Shown here: positions 18,195 through 26,596 of the stretch, piece by piece | How positions within the stretch are numbered: position 1 is the first letter of the stretch | How the letters are laid out: the number at the start of each line of letters is the position of its first letter | Origin: Epilithonimonas zeae | GTDB lineage: Bacteria; Bacteroidota; Bacteroidia; Flavobacteriales; Weeksellaceae | Length of the DNA: 64,000 nt | Direction: 5' to 3' | NCBI RefSeq assembly: GCF_900141765.1 | Contig: NZ_FSRK01000001.1 | Span: 2,418,001 to 2,482,000 of the forward strand | Program-made: the position numbers and the translations under genes | The notes under the pieces: model-generated | Seen by the model: the letters and a program-made list of their open reading frames with translations, nothing else | Told to the model about the DNA's origin: nothing | Database searches by the model: none

Positions 18195-19328
18195 ATGGAG
18201 TTTTTTCTGACATCAGAAGATAATGATGACCGACCGATTTTCATTACCGGGAATTTCAACAAGTGGAATCCGAAAGATTCAAAGTTTGAATTGGAAAAAT
18301 TGAATGAGGATAATTATTACATCAATATTCCCGAAGAAATTTTAAATGATGAAATCGAATATAAGTTCACAAAAGGCGGTTGGGAAAATGTGGAAATTGA
18401 TAAATATGATAACATCACACCGAACAGAAAGACAAAAAAAGAGAAAAAGAAAGTACAAGATTCTGTAGAAAAATGGAGATTGAATTGGGGACCTTTCAAA
18501 CAAGAATTTTTCCCGATTGTAGAATTGATGGATGAAGAATTTTATATTCCTCAGCTCGACAAAACCAGAAAAGTCTGGGCGCTTTTGCCTTATGATTATT
18601 ATGATTCAGAGAAGAGTTATCCGGTTTTGTATCTTCAGGATGCGCAGAATTTGTTCAATGAAGGTTCGGCTTACGGAAATTGGGAAATCGATAAAAAATT
18701 GTCTTTGCTTGCAGAATATGGTCGCGGGGATTTGATTGTAATAGCTGTTGAACATGGCAACGATGATAGAATCAAGGAATATATTTTTGATAATGAAGAT
18801 GTGACAAAAAATGCTGAAGGCAAAAAATATTTGAGATTCATCACAGACACATTGAAACCTTGGATTGACAAAAATTACAGAACTAAAAAAGATAGAGAAA
18901 ACACAGGAATTGGTGGAAGTTCTTTGGGTGGATTGATCAGCATCTATGGGGGATTTCTTTATCCGGAAGTCTATTCCAAATTATTGATTTTTTCTCCGTC
19001 TCTTTGGGTTGAGCCTGAAAATGATTTTCCGATGATAAACTTCACTAATCCTTACAAGATCAAAGTTTATCTCTACGGCGGAAGATTAGAAGGCTCCCGA
19101 ATGGTTGGGAGAATCAGGTTATTTGAAAAAGCTTTGAAGAAATTGACAGCTCAGAAATCATTCGATTTTGAAGTCAGAACCAACATCAGCGACAAAGGAA
19201 CACATCAGGAATTTTTCTGGTCCCAGGAATTTCCAAGAGCAGTAGAATGGCTTTACATCGATAGTCTCGAAAGTCCTGTGAAAGCCAAGAATGAATTAGA
19301 AAATGACATCAATAGCATCGGGCTCTAG
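18195..19328 (+). CDS. Esterase (Fes/EsteraseD-like alpha/beta hydrolase) with N-terminal CBM48-like domain
   Basis: The 377-residue protein has no signal peptide. Residues about 1-75 look like the beta-sandwich CBM48/AMPK-glycogen-binding type domain (FITGNFNKWNP...EYKFTKGGWENVE). From about 100 onward there is an alpha/beta hydrolase of the esterase D / enterochelin-esterase type, with VLYLQDAQNLF, the nucleophile elbow GGSSLGG (Ser near 242) and GTHQEFFWSQEFPRAVEW containing the likely catalytic His. Substrate is unknown. The last codons and the TAG stop are inside an inverted repeat (19316-19335), so the C-terminal end has been changed by a repeat insertion. It precedes the aminopeptidase and amidoligase genes. 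Confidence 0.8.
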   Translation: MEFFLTSEDNDDRPIFITGNFNKWNPKDSKFELEKLNEDNYYINIPEEILNDEIEYKFTKGGWENVEIDKYDNITPNRKTKKEKKKVQDSVEKWRLNWGPFKQEFFPIVELMDEEFYIPQLDKTRKVWALLPYDYYDSEKSYPVLYLQDAQNLFNEGSAYGNWEIDKKLSLLAEYGRGDLIVIAVEHGNDDRIKEYIFDNEDVTKNAEGKKYLRFITDTLKPWIDKNYRTKKDRENTGIGGSSLGGLISIYGGFLYPEVYSKLLIFSPSLWVEPENDFPMINFTNPYKIKVYLYGGRLEGSRMVGRIRLFEKALKKLTAQKSFDFEVRTNISDKGTHQEFFWSQEFPRAVEWLYIDSLESPVKAKNELENDINSIGL

Positions 19329-19368
19329 CCCGATGAAGAATTAAATATTGTATTTGGCTTTAGCCAAA
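19316..19368. repeat. Two-hairpin intergenic repeat overlapping the esterase stop codon
   Basis: CATCGGGCT...AGCCCGATG (19316-19335) is followed by a second hairpin TTTGGCT...AGCCAAA (19353-19368). The esterase TAG stop is 19326-19328, within the first hairpin. Paired GGGCTNTAGCCC and TTGGCTTTAGCCAA hairpins are a repeat type I associate with Chryseobacterium/Flavobacterium intergenic DNA. Confidence 0.7.
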
Positions 19369-19380
19369 ACTTATAAAACT

Positions 19381-20784
19381 ATGATCAAAATTTACAATAA
19401 AAAAGAATCAACAATACAAAACATATATCTGTTCAGCGAAGATGATTGGGAACAGGAAAAAAGCTCGTATCCGAATGTTGAATTATTCTTCAATGGGAAA
19501 AAGAATGAAATTTTCATCAAAACTCAGTCTGATAAATTTGATTTCTTCATTGGAATCGGGAAAGATTCGAAAGGTTTTGAAATTCAGGCAATAGCCAACA
19601 AATTTGCGAATGATTACAAAAAAAATCTGCAGGCAGTTGCGACTTCGGTTCATTCAAAGTTAGGATTGAATTTGACGGAAGAATTTGTAAAAGGTTTATT
19701 CTTGGGAACGTACCTCTACCCTTTTGAGAAATCGCATCCGTTTTGGCAGGAGAATTTTGAACTTCATTTTGAAAATATTTCTGAGGAAGAAGGAAAAGAT
19801 CTAGCCTTGAAAACAGAAGCACTTTGCAACGGACAATTTGCCGGAATGGAATGGCTGAACAAACCAGCCAATCACAAAAAAGTGAATCAGATTTCAGATT
19901 TTTTGAAATCGACCGCAGATAGATATGGATTAAAATATAAATCATTCAACAGAGAAGAATCGATTAAGGAAGGTTTAGGTGCGTTTGTAGCTGTAAATCA
20001 AGGAAGTTCACAGGAAGCATCTTTCACGATTTTGGAATACAATTGCAGAAAAGATGATGCAAAAACTTTCGGCTTAGTGGGAAAATGTGTTTTGTTTGAC
20101 ACAGGCGGAATCTCCATCAAGCCATCTGACAATATGCATTATATGAAAAGCGATATGGGCGGAGCAAGCGCCGTTATCGGAGCGTTGATTACAGCTTCGG
20201 AACTGAAACTTCCAGTCAATATCATCGCTATTCTTCCGATTACAGATAATGCTGTTTCGGAAAATGCGTATTTGCCAAGCGATGTTGTAACGGCTTACAA
20301 TGGAAAAACAATTGAAGTGCTAAACACTGATGCAGAAGGAAGAATGACTTTAGCTGACGGACTTTCTTACTTGTCAAAAAATTACAAAACCGATGTTTTG
20401 ATAGATTTGGCAACACTTACCGGAAGTTCGGTTAGAATGTTTGGCTACACTTGTGGAGCTTATTTTTCTAACAATAATGATTTGAAAATCAAACTGGAAA
20501 AATCTGCGGATAAAACCAACCAAAGACTTTGGAATCTTCCACTTTGGGATATTTGGAAAGATGATTTCACTTCGGATGTTGCTGATTTTAAAAATATATC
20601 GATGAAACCTTTTGGAGACTGTATTATTGCAGGAAAATTTTTGGAACAGTTTATAGAAGGTCATCCAAATTGGGCGCATCTTGATATCGCAGGCGTTGCT
20701 TTTGGAAATGTTGGTTATGCCAAAGATAAAGCGGCGACTGGTTATGGCATTCAACTTTTATTAGATTTAATTGAAAACTATTAG
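19381..20784 (+). CDS. Leucyl aminopeptidase family (M17) metallopeptidase
   Basis: Starting at ATG 19381 (MIKIYNKKEST) the protein has 467 residues. An upstream TTG at 19348 would run through the repeat hairpin and is unlikely. The M17 catalytic domain shows FDTGGISIKPSDNMHYMKSDMGG, the signature NTDAEGRMTLADGLSYL and ATLTGSSVRMFG, so the two-metal ligands (Lys, three Asp, Glu) and the catalytic arginine are present. These enzymes remove N-terminal residues from peptides in the cytoplasm. It is 60 nt upstream of the first ATP-grasp gene; an aminopeptidase beside peptide-forming ligases could trim or recycle their product, though it may be housekeeping. Confidence 0.9.
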   Translation: MIKIYNKKESTIQNIYLFSEDDWEQEKSSYPNVELFFNGKKNEIFIKTQSDKFDFFIGIGKDSKGFEIQAIANKFANDYKKNLQAVATSVHSKLGLNLTEEFVKGLFLGTYLYPFEKSHPFWQENFELHFENISEEEGKDLALKTEALCNGQFAGMEWLNKPANHKKVNQISDFLKSTADRYGLKYKSFNREESIKEGLGAFVAVNQGSSQEASFTILEYNCRKDDAKTFGLVGKCVLFDTGGISIKPSDNMHYMKSDMGGASAVIGALITASELKLPVNIIAILPITDNAVSENAYLPSDVVTAYNGKTIEVLNTDAEGRMTLADGLSYLSKNYKTDVLIDLATLTGSSVRMFGYTCGAYFSNNNDLKIKLEKSADKTNQRLWNLPLWDIWKDDFTSDVADFKNISMKPFGDCIIAGKFLEQFIEGHPNWAHLDIAGVAFGNVGYAKDKAATGYGIQLLLDLIENY

Positions 20785-20844
20785 ACTAAAAATAAAGAAG
20801 TAAATCTTTGTAAATTTTACTTTTTACACAATACAATTTTGAAA

Positions 20845-22056
20845 ATGAATATGGAAAAAACGATTGTCTGTATCTCCTGTTATTACAAAGGTTACGATTT
20901 TATGGACGAGTGCAAAAAAATCGGGAACAAAGTCATTTTAATCACTTCGGAAAATCTGAAGGAAAGACCTTGGCCTTGGCACGCTATCGATGAAGTTTAT
21001 TATATGCCGGAACTGGAACCTTCGGTTTGGAATCTTGACCATTTGGTTCAGGGATTCGCATATTTGATGAAAAATCATCAGATCGATGCTGTGATTGCAT
21101 TAGATGATTTCGATGTGGAAAAAGCGGCGATGATTCGTGAAACTTACCGTATTCCTGGAATGGGACAGACAACGCATCGTTATTTCAGAGATAAATTGGC
21201 AATGCGCCAACAGGCAAAAGACAACGGAATTTCTGTACCAGAATTTTCATCAATTTTCAATGATGCAAAACTACATCAGTTCACACAAGATGTTCCCGGA
21301 CCTTGGGTCTTGAAACCTCGTTCCGAAGCTTCAGCCAGCGGCATTAAGAAAATCAATTCAGCCGAAGAACTTTGGCCGGCTGTGGAAAATCTTGGTGATG
21401 AACGTTACAAATTTCTTTTAGAATCTTTCAAGCCAGGCGATGTTTATCACGTGGATTGTCTGGTTTACAATAAAGAAATCGTGTTTTCCTGCTTTTCAAA
21501 ATATCTTTCTCCACCGATGAAAGTTTCTCACGAAGGCGGTGTTTTCCGTACCAAAACTCTGGACAAAAATTCAGAAGAAGCAAAAGGTTTAAACGAAATT
21601 AACAAACAAGTTCTGGACAAATTCGGAATCCAAAACGGCGCAACTCACAGCGAATATATCAGAGGAACTGACGGACGATATTATTTCCTGGAAACGTCTT
21701 CCAGAGTTGGCGGAGCACATATTCCTGATATGGTAGAAGCTGCGACTGGTGTCAACATCTGGAGAGAATGGGCAAAATTGGAAAACGCACTTTTAGATGG
21801 AACTCAATATTCTGTGGAAGAAACTCATAAATTATTTGGAGGATTGATTGTGGCATTAGCTAAAGATAAACATCCCGACACTCACAATTTGCAAAGTGAA
21901 GAAGTAGAAAAATTTTTACCAATCGATTATCACGTTGGGATTGTTTACAAAGCAAAAACAGCAGATATCATCGAGGAAAGATTAGACCAAGCAGCAGAAG
22001 TTGTCACAGAACAGATTCTAAATATTCTTCCTCCAAAAGATAAACCGACAAGTTAA
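20845..22056 (+). CDS. ATP-grasp carboxylate-amine ligase, BacD/PurK-like
   Basis: From ATG 20845 the protein has 403 residues; a second ATG at 20851 is equally possible. It has a pre-ATP-grasp Rossmann-like domain (about 1-95), then an ATP-grasp module: RDKLAMRQQAKDNGI, the ATP-binding lysine in WVLKPRSEASASGIKKI, and the metal-binding LETSSRVGGAHIPDMV near residue 290. Such enzymes activate a carboxylate as acyl-phosphate and join it to an amine, making dipeptides or similar amides. It opens a run of peptide-ligase-like genes and is 42 nt from the following hydrolase. Substrates are unknown. Confidence 0.87.
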   Translation: MNMEKTIVCISCYYKGYDFMDECKKIGNKVILITSENLKERPWPWHAIDEVYYMPELEPSVWNLDHLVQGFAYLMKNHQIDAVIALDDFDVEKAAMIRETYRIPGMGQTTHRYFRDKLAMRQQAKDNGISVPEFSSIFNDAKLHQFTQDVPGPWVLKPRSEASASGIKKINSAEELWPAVENLGDERYKFLLESFKPGDVYHVDCLVYNKEIVFSCFSKYLSPPMKVSHEGGVFRTKTLDKNSEEAKGLNEINKQVLDKFGIQNGATHSEYIRGTDGRYYFLETSSRVGGAHIPDMVEAATGVNIWREWAKLENALLDGTQYSVEETHKLFGGLIVALAKDKHPDTHNLQSEEVEKFLPIDYHVGIVYKAKTADIIEERLDQAAEVVTEQILNILPPKDKPTS

Positions 22057-22061
22057 GTTCT

Positions 22062-22096
22062 AAGTTTATCAATTATCATTCATCAATTATAAATAC
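22062..22096. repeat. Degenerate simple-sequence repeat in operon gap
   Basis: TTATCAATTATCATTCATCAATTATAAAT consists of short ATCAATTAT-like units. The reverse complement of the same pattern occurs at 35686-35716. It occupies almost the whole 42-nt gap between two genes. Confidence 0.45.
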
Positions 22097-22098
22097 AA

Positions 22099-22812
22099 AT
22101 GCCACAAATAACACATACAGATTATTATTCACACATTCTCGGGATGAGCCTTCAGGTCGAAGTTACAGGACATTTCGGTTACCCGATTATTATGTTTCCA
22201 ACTTCTCAAGGGTCTTATACTCAGAATGCAGATTTCCATTTGAACGGAAGCATTTCTCACTTCACAGACAATGGAATTTTAAAATTATTCAATGTTCAGA
22301 CGATTGATAAATTCAGTTTTTATGACAAAGGAATTTCTCCTTATGAAAGAATCAGAAACTACGAAATGTATGTTCAGTTTTTGGCTCAGGAGTTCATTCC
22401 TTACATCCAAAGAACCCACAACACACATCGCGTTGCCGTAGCAGGTGCAAGCTTCGGAGGTTATCACGCTGCGAATTTCGCGTTCAGATTTCCGGATTTG
22501 GTTTCGCATCTTTTCTGCCTGTCAGGCGCTTTTAACATCAGGAATTTTATGGACGGTTATCAAGACCAACTGATTTATTTCAATTGCCCAGACGAATTCG
22601 TGAAAAATGACGAAGCCTGGAAATATAAACATATGCATATTGTTCTCAGCACATCTGACCGTGACATTTGTTTGGAACCAACTAGAAAAATGGCAGGAAT
22701 CTTAACTGAAAAAGGAATCAATCATTGGTATGATGAACAAAAATGGATAGACCACGACTGGGTGCTTTGGAGAATGGTTTTTCCCAAGTTCATAGGTAGG
22801 TTTTTCGGGTAA
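22099..22812 (+). CDS. Alpha/beta hydrolase, esterase-D-like
   Basis: A 237-residue cytoplasmic alpha/beta hydrolase. The nucleophile elbow GASFGGYHAAN (Ser near residue 117), an Asp in STSDRDICLEP near 195 and a His in KWIDHDWVLWRMVF near 219 form a plausible catalytic triad. The fold is that of putative esterases related to esterase D. It sits between two ATP-grasp genes in the same direction, so it could remove a protecting ester or transfer or hydrolyse the product of the ligases. No exact substrate can be named. Confidence 0.85.
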   Translation: MPQITHTDYYSHILGMSLQVEVTGHFGYPIIMFPTSQGSYTQNADFHLNGSISHFTDNGILKLFNVQTIDKFSFYDKGISPYERIRNYEMYVQFLAQEFIPYIQRTHNTHRVAVAGASFGGYHAANFAFRFPDLVSHLFCLSGAFNIRNFMDGYQDQLIYFNCPDEFVKNDEAWKYKHMHIVLSTSDRDICLEPTRKMAGILTEKGINHWYDEQKWIDHDWVLWRMVFPKFIGRFFG

Positions 22813-22837
22813 TCAAAAATTTAAATTAATAAAATAA

Positions 22838-22880
22838 ACATACAAACTTCGGACTTCGGACATCCGTCTTCCGACCTTAA
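22838..22880. repeat. CTTCGGA-type simple repeat in operon gap
   Basis: ACTTCGGACTTCGGACATCCG at 22844 onward, followed by TCTTCCGAC, forms tandem CTTCGGA units and a partial inverted repeat. No gene or terminator is apparent in this gap. Confidence 0.45.
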
Positions 22881-22892
22881 AAAAACAAAATT

Positions 22893-23843
22893 ATGGCAAA
22901 AAAAATTGGAATTTTATTCGGAATGGAAGATACTTTTCCGTGGGCTTTTATTGATAAAGTCAATGAATTAGGAAAAGGAGAATATATCGCAGAACCGGTT
23001 CAAATAGATAAATTAGAACAAGGTGCAGATTATGGTTACGCTGTGATTATCGACAGGATTTCACAAGATGTTCCATTTTACAGAGCTTATCTTAAAAATG
23101 CGGCTGTTAACGGAACTTACGTTATCAATAATCCATTTTGGTGGAGTGCAGATGAAAAATTCTTCAACAATGCATTGATGTCAAAAATAGGGATTCCGTT
23201 GCCGAAAACCGTTTTACTACCTTCACACGAAAGACCAACAAACACTTCTGAAACATCTTTCAGAAATTTGAAATTCCCTCACGATTGGGAATACATTTTT
23301 AATTATATTGGTTTTCCTGCTTATATGAAACCTCACGACGGCGGTGGCTGGAGAAATGTCTATCGAGTTGAAAGTCCTGAAGATATGTGGGCAAAACACG
23401 CTGAGACAGAACAATTGGTAATGATGGTTCAAGAAGAGATTGTCTTTGAGGATTATTATAGAGTGTATTGTCTGGGCAGAAAATATGTTCACATTATGCC
23501 TTACGAGCCGAGAAACCCACACCATTTGAGATATGCAACTACACATCAAACAGAAGGAAAGGAACTCGAAAAGTTATTAAAAACAATTACGGATTATACC
23601 ATCAAAATGAATGAAGCTCTGGGTTACGATTTCAACACAGTGGAATTTGCTGTGAGAGACGGAATTCCTTATGCGATTGATTTCTGTAATCCGGCTCCTG
23701 ATGCAGATAGAAATTCAGTTGGAGAAGAAAATTTCCAATGGATTGTAGAACACGCTGCAAAACTAGCAATCGAAAAAGCTAAAGACTACAAGCCTGGCAA
23801 AATCAATATCGATTGGGGAAAATTTGTAACCAATCAGCTTTAA
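22893..23843 (+). CDS. Second ATP-grasp protein, RimK-like
   Basis: The 316-residue protein has the ATP-grasp core: adenine/phosphate lysine in AYMKPHDGGGWRNVYRV (about residues 148-164), VQEEIVFEDYYRVYCLGRKYVHIMPYEPR, and the metal site GYDFNTVEFAVRDG...AIDFCNPAPDADRN. The last motif, with D and N-P, is like RimK/glutathione-synthetase types that add amino acids to a carboxylate. Its sequence is quite different from the ATP-grasp gene at 20845, so the two probably catalyse separate steps. The gap to the next gene holds an interspersed repeat (23862-23941). Confidence 0.85.
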   Translation: MAKKIGILFGMEDTFPWAFIDKVNELGKGEYIAEPVQIDKLEQGADYGYAVIIDRISQDVPFYRAYLKNAAVNGTYVINNPFWWSADEKFFNNALMSKIGIPLPKTVLLPSHERPTNTSETSFRNLKFPHDWEYIFNYIGFPAYMKPHDGGGWRNVYRVESPEDMWAKHAETEQLVMMVQEEIVFEDYYRVYCLGRKYVHIMPYEPRNPHHLRYATTHQTEGKELEKLLKTITDYTIKMNEALGYDFNTVEFAVRDGIPYAIDFCNPAPDADRNSVGEENFQWIVEHAAKLAIEKAKDYKPGKINIDWGKFVTNQL

Positions 23844-23861
23844 AAAAATAATAATATTTAT

Positions 23862-23941
23862 GGCAGCTTAATCCGCCCTCCGTTCCCGCTTTTTTCTTTT
23901 TTATCAAAAAAGAAAAAGAGCTCCACTCAGGTCGGGCTGCG
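23862..23941 (-). repeat. Interspersed repeat, copy 2
   Basis: GGCAGCTTAATCCGCC (23862-23877) and TCCACTCAGGTCGGGCTGCG (23922-23941) are the inverted counterparts of the ends of the element at 10044-10172. The centre has a TTTTTTCTTTTTT / AAAAAAGAAAAA inverted repeat that could fold as a hairpin. It lies inside the amidoligase gene run. Confidence 0.75.
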
Positions 23942-24000
23942 TGTAATTCACTGTTAAACTAACTATTACTAACTTTAATTTACAAACACAAAGAAAAAAT

Positions 24001-25104
24001 ATGCACAGATTCACAATTGGTGTTGAGGAAGAATATCAAATCATCGATGCGGAAAGCCGCGATTTGGTTTCTCACGTTTCCAAAATAATAGAAGGAGGAA
24101 AAGCAGTTCTCAGCGAAAATCTAAAACACGAGATGCACGAGTCGGTCGTTGAAATGGAAACAGGCATCTGTGAAAATATCCAACAGGCGCGCCAGGAATT
24201 GACTGACCTTAGAAGACATCTTGTAAAAACGGCTCACGACCAAGGTTTGCGAGTTTCCGGAGGTGGAACACATCCATTCTCGCACTGGAAAGATAATATC
24301 ATTACAAAAGATGCCCGTTACGATAAAATCGTAAGCGATATGGGCGATGTTGCAAGATCGAATTTGATTTTTGGATTGCACGTTCACATCGGGATTCCTG
24401 ACCGAGAAGAAGGTATCAGAATCCAGAATGTGATGCGTTACTTTTTACCTCACGTATACGCTTTATCAACTAATTCCCCATTTTGGGTTGGACGATTGAC
24501 GGGTTTCAAATCTTACAGACAGGAAGTTTTTGCTAAATTCCCAAGAACGGGATTACCAAGTTATTTTAGCAGTGTTGCAGAATTTGATGCCTATGTCAAT
24601 CTGATGGTAAAAACCGGAACGATTGATAATGCGAAGAAAATCTGGTGGGATTTGAGAGTTCATCCTTTCTACCCGACCATTGAATTCAGGATTTGTGATA
24701 TGCCCTTGACTATTGATGAAACGGTTTGTCTTGCGGCAATTATGCAGGCTTTGGTTGCAAAAGTTTATAAAATGCACCAGCAAAATACAAGTTACAGAAG
24801 TTACAGAAGACTTCTACTAACTGAAAATAAATGGCGTGCTTCCAAAGATGGAATAGATGCACATCTGATTGATTTTGGAAAAGAAGCCAGCGTTCCATAT
24901 CGTGACCTTTTGGAAGAACTATTACTTTTTATTGATGATGTTGTTGATGATTTAGGCTGTCGAAAAGAAGTTGAATACGCCAGAGAAATTGTGAAAAACG
25001 GCACCGGTGCCGACAGACAATTGAAAGTTTTTCACGAAAGCGGCGGTGATATGAAGAAAGTTGTAGATTATATGATTTACGAAACCGAGAAAGGACTTTT
25101 GTAA
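24001..25104 (+). CDS. YbdK-type carboxylate-amine ligase (GCS2 family)
   Basis: The 367-residue protein belongs to the glutamate-cysteine ligase type 2 family. It starts GVEEEYQIID at residues 7-16 with the metal-binding glutamates, continues with ESVVEMETGICENIQQAR and SGGGTHPFSHW, and has FGLHVHIGIPDRE and WWDLRVHPFYPTIEFRICDMP further on. The E. coli relative YbdK has weak glutamate-cysteine ligase activity; the natural substrates in clusters like this are unknown. It is the third peptide-bond-forming enzyme type in the run and uses a glutamine-synthetase-like mechanism, not ATP-grasp. Confidence 0.92.
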   Translation: MHRFTIGVEEEYQIIDAESRDLVSHVSKIIEGGKAVLSENLKHEMHESVVEMETGICENIQQARQELTDLRRHLVKTAHDQGLRVSGGGTHPFSHWKDNIITKDARYDKIVSDMGDVARSNLIFGLHVHIGIPDREEGIRIQNVMRYFLPHVYALSTNSPFWVGRLTGFKSYRQEVFAKFPRTGLPSYFSSVAEFDAYVNLMVKTGTIDNAKKIWWDLRVHPFYPTIEFRICDMPLTIDETVCLAAIMQALVAKVYKMHQQNTSYRSYRRLLLTENKWRASKDGIDAHLIDFGKEASVPYRDLLEELLLFIDDVVDDLGCRKEVEYAREIVKNGTGADRQLKVFHESGGDMKKVVDYMIYETEKGLL

Positions 25105-25163
25105 TTATGGAGTATTAATTTTATTCTGTTATTTAATAAATTAAAGAAATATTTTCAATTTTG

Positions 25164-25171
25164 TAACTTTG
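25164..25171 (+). promoter_or_regulatory. -7 element of the toxin-antitoxin pair
   Basis: TAACTTTG matches TAnnTTTG exactly, 14 bases before the antitoxin ATG at 25186. It may also drive the amidotransferase and later genes, because the toxin is followed by them after only 8 nt. Confidence 0.55.
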
Positions 25172-25185
25172 CAAAAAGATTGGTT

Positions 25186-25416
25186 ATGAATATCGAAACA
25201 ACCAAATTAGAACTGATGAAACTACTTTTGAATACTCAGAAAGAAAGTGTTCTTGAGAAGATAAAAGAGATTTTCCAGAAAGAATCTTCGAAGGATTGGT
25301 GGGAAGAATTAAGTGAAGCGGAACATCAGGAAATTGAATTAGGACTAAAAGAAGCTGAAAACGGACAAGTTAAATCGAACCAAGATGTGATGAAATTGTT
25401 TGATGAATGGAAATAG
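25186..25416 (+). CDS. Antitoxin-like addiction module protein
   Basis: With ATG 25186 the product has 76 residues (MNIETTKLELMKLLLNTQ...). An earlier TTG at 25180 falls in the leader and is less likely. The short helical N-terminus and the tail ENGQVKSNQDVMKLFDEWK are typical of Bacteroidota antitoxins encoded just before ParE/RelE toxins, where the C-terminal region wraps the toxin. The reading frame overlaps the toxin start by 10 nt, as is usual for translationally coupled pairs. Confidence 0.8.
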   Translation: MNIETTKLELMKLLLNTQKESVLEKIKEIFQKESSKDWWEELSEAEHQEIELGLKEAENGQVKSNQDVMKLFDEWK

Positions 25417-25700
25417 AAATCGTCTGGACAGATCGTGCAGAAAAAGGGCTTTTCAAAACAATTGAATATCTAAAATCAAATTGGACAAAAAAGGAAATTC
25501 TGCGATTGGAAGACAATATCCATAAATTCATTGAACGAATCAAATTACAGCCAAGTCTATATCCTAAAACTATTAGATTCAAACATCTGCATAAAGGAAT
25601 GGTTGATGAAAATAACTATATCGTTTACAAAATAAATCCGAAAAAGAAACAAATTGTAATAATTAATTTCAGAGACGGTAAGCAAAAATCAATTTATTAA
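25407..25700 (+). CDS. RelE/ParE-superfamily toxin
   Basis: A 97-residue basic protein with the RelE/ParE fold signature: IVWTDRAEKGLFKTIEYL near the start, WTKKEILRLEDNIHKFIERI in the middle, and the strands YIVYKINPKKKQIVIINFRDGKQ at the end. ParE members poison gyrase, RelE members cleave mRNA on the ribosome; this one looks closer to ParE, but that is uncertain. It is coupled to the antitoxin and lies inside the amidoligase gene run, 8 nt before the glutamine amidotransferase. Confidence 0.85.
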   Translation: MEIEIVWTDRAEKGLFKTIEYLKSNWTKKEILRLEDNIHKFIERIKLQPSLYPKTIRFKHLHKGMVDENNYIVYKINPKKKQIVIINFRDGKQKSIY

Positions 25701-25708
25701 AGACAATT

Positions 25709-26551
25709 ATGAATATGAGTAAAAATGATGTAAGAATTGCACTTCTTGATATGAACAATAATCATCCAAATCAAGGGATGAGAAATATAAAAGAGCTATC
25801 GAAAGCCTTTCAGGAGCAGTCGGAATACGATGTTTCACTGGAGCTTTTTGATGTTCGTTATAAAAATGAAATGCCAAATATTGAAGATTTTGACATCTTC
25901 ATTTCTTCTGGTGGCCCGGGAAATCCACATCGCGAAGGTTATGAATGGGAGCAGAGATTTGCTGATTTTTTGAAGCAGATTTGGGAACACAACAAAACCA
26001 ATGAACAGAAAAAATATCTGTTTTTGGTTTGCCATTCTTTCCAATTAGCTGTTATTCATTTTGGGATTGCAAATGTATGCAAGAGAAAATCATATTCTTT
26101 CGGCGTGATGCCAATCCATAAATCGGAAGATGGCGAGCAGGAATTTTTATTTAAAAATCTACCCGATCCTTTCTACGGTGTTGATTCCAGAGCGTACCAA
26201 TGTATTGAACCAAATCAGGAAAAATTGGACGAGTTGGGAATGAAAATCGTGGCTTTGGAAAAAATCCGCCCAACAGTTCATCTGGAAAGAGCAATGATGG
26301 CAGTTCGTTTTTCTGACGAGATTTTCGGAACACAATTTCATCCGGAAGCTGACCCGCTTGGCTTCATCAAAAATCTGGAAGACGAAAAAAATAAGGAAGC
26401 GATGATTGAAACCTTTGGGATGGAAAAATATCTTGAAACAATTGACAGAATGGACGATGATGACAAAATCGTGTTAACCAGAGCACAAATTATCCCAAGA
26501 TTTTTACAGCTTGCTTCTGAGCAAATTATTAAAAACTTGGTATTTGGTTAA
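25709..26551 (+). CDS. Class I glutamine amidotransferase
   Basis: The 280-residue protein has the class I glutaminase triad: Cys in FLVCHSFQLA (near residue 113), and His and Glu in FGTQFHPEADP (near 211 and 213), with an oxyanion-type SSGGPGNPHREG near 71. These domains release ammonia from glutamine for an amidation partner. There is no fused synthetase domain, so a neighbouring ligase probably receives the ammonia. ATG 25709 and ATG 25715 are both possible starts. The region after residue 220 is an extra helical tail of about 60 residues. Confidence 0.87.
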   Translation: MNMSKNDVRIALLDMNNNHPNQGMRNIKELSKAFQEQSEYDVSLELFDVRYKNEMPNIEDFDIFISSGGPGNPHREGYEWEQRFADFLKQIWEHNKTNEQKKYLFLVCHSFQLAVIHFGIANVCKRKSYSFGVMPIHKSEDGEQEFLFKNLPDPFYGVDSRAYQCIEPNQEKLDELGMKIVALEKIRPTVHLERAMMAVRFSDEIFGTQFHPEADPLGFIKNLEDEKNKEAMIETFGMEKYLETIDRMDDDDKIVLTRAQIIPRFLQLASEQIIKNLVFG

Positions 26552-26596
26552 TTATAATTCTAACTAAAACCAAATACCTACAACCAAACACAAACT

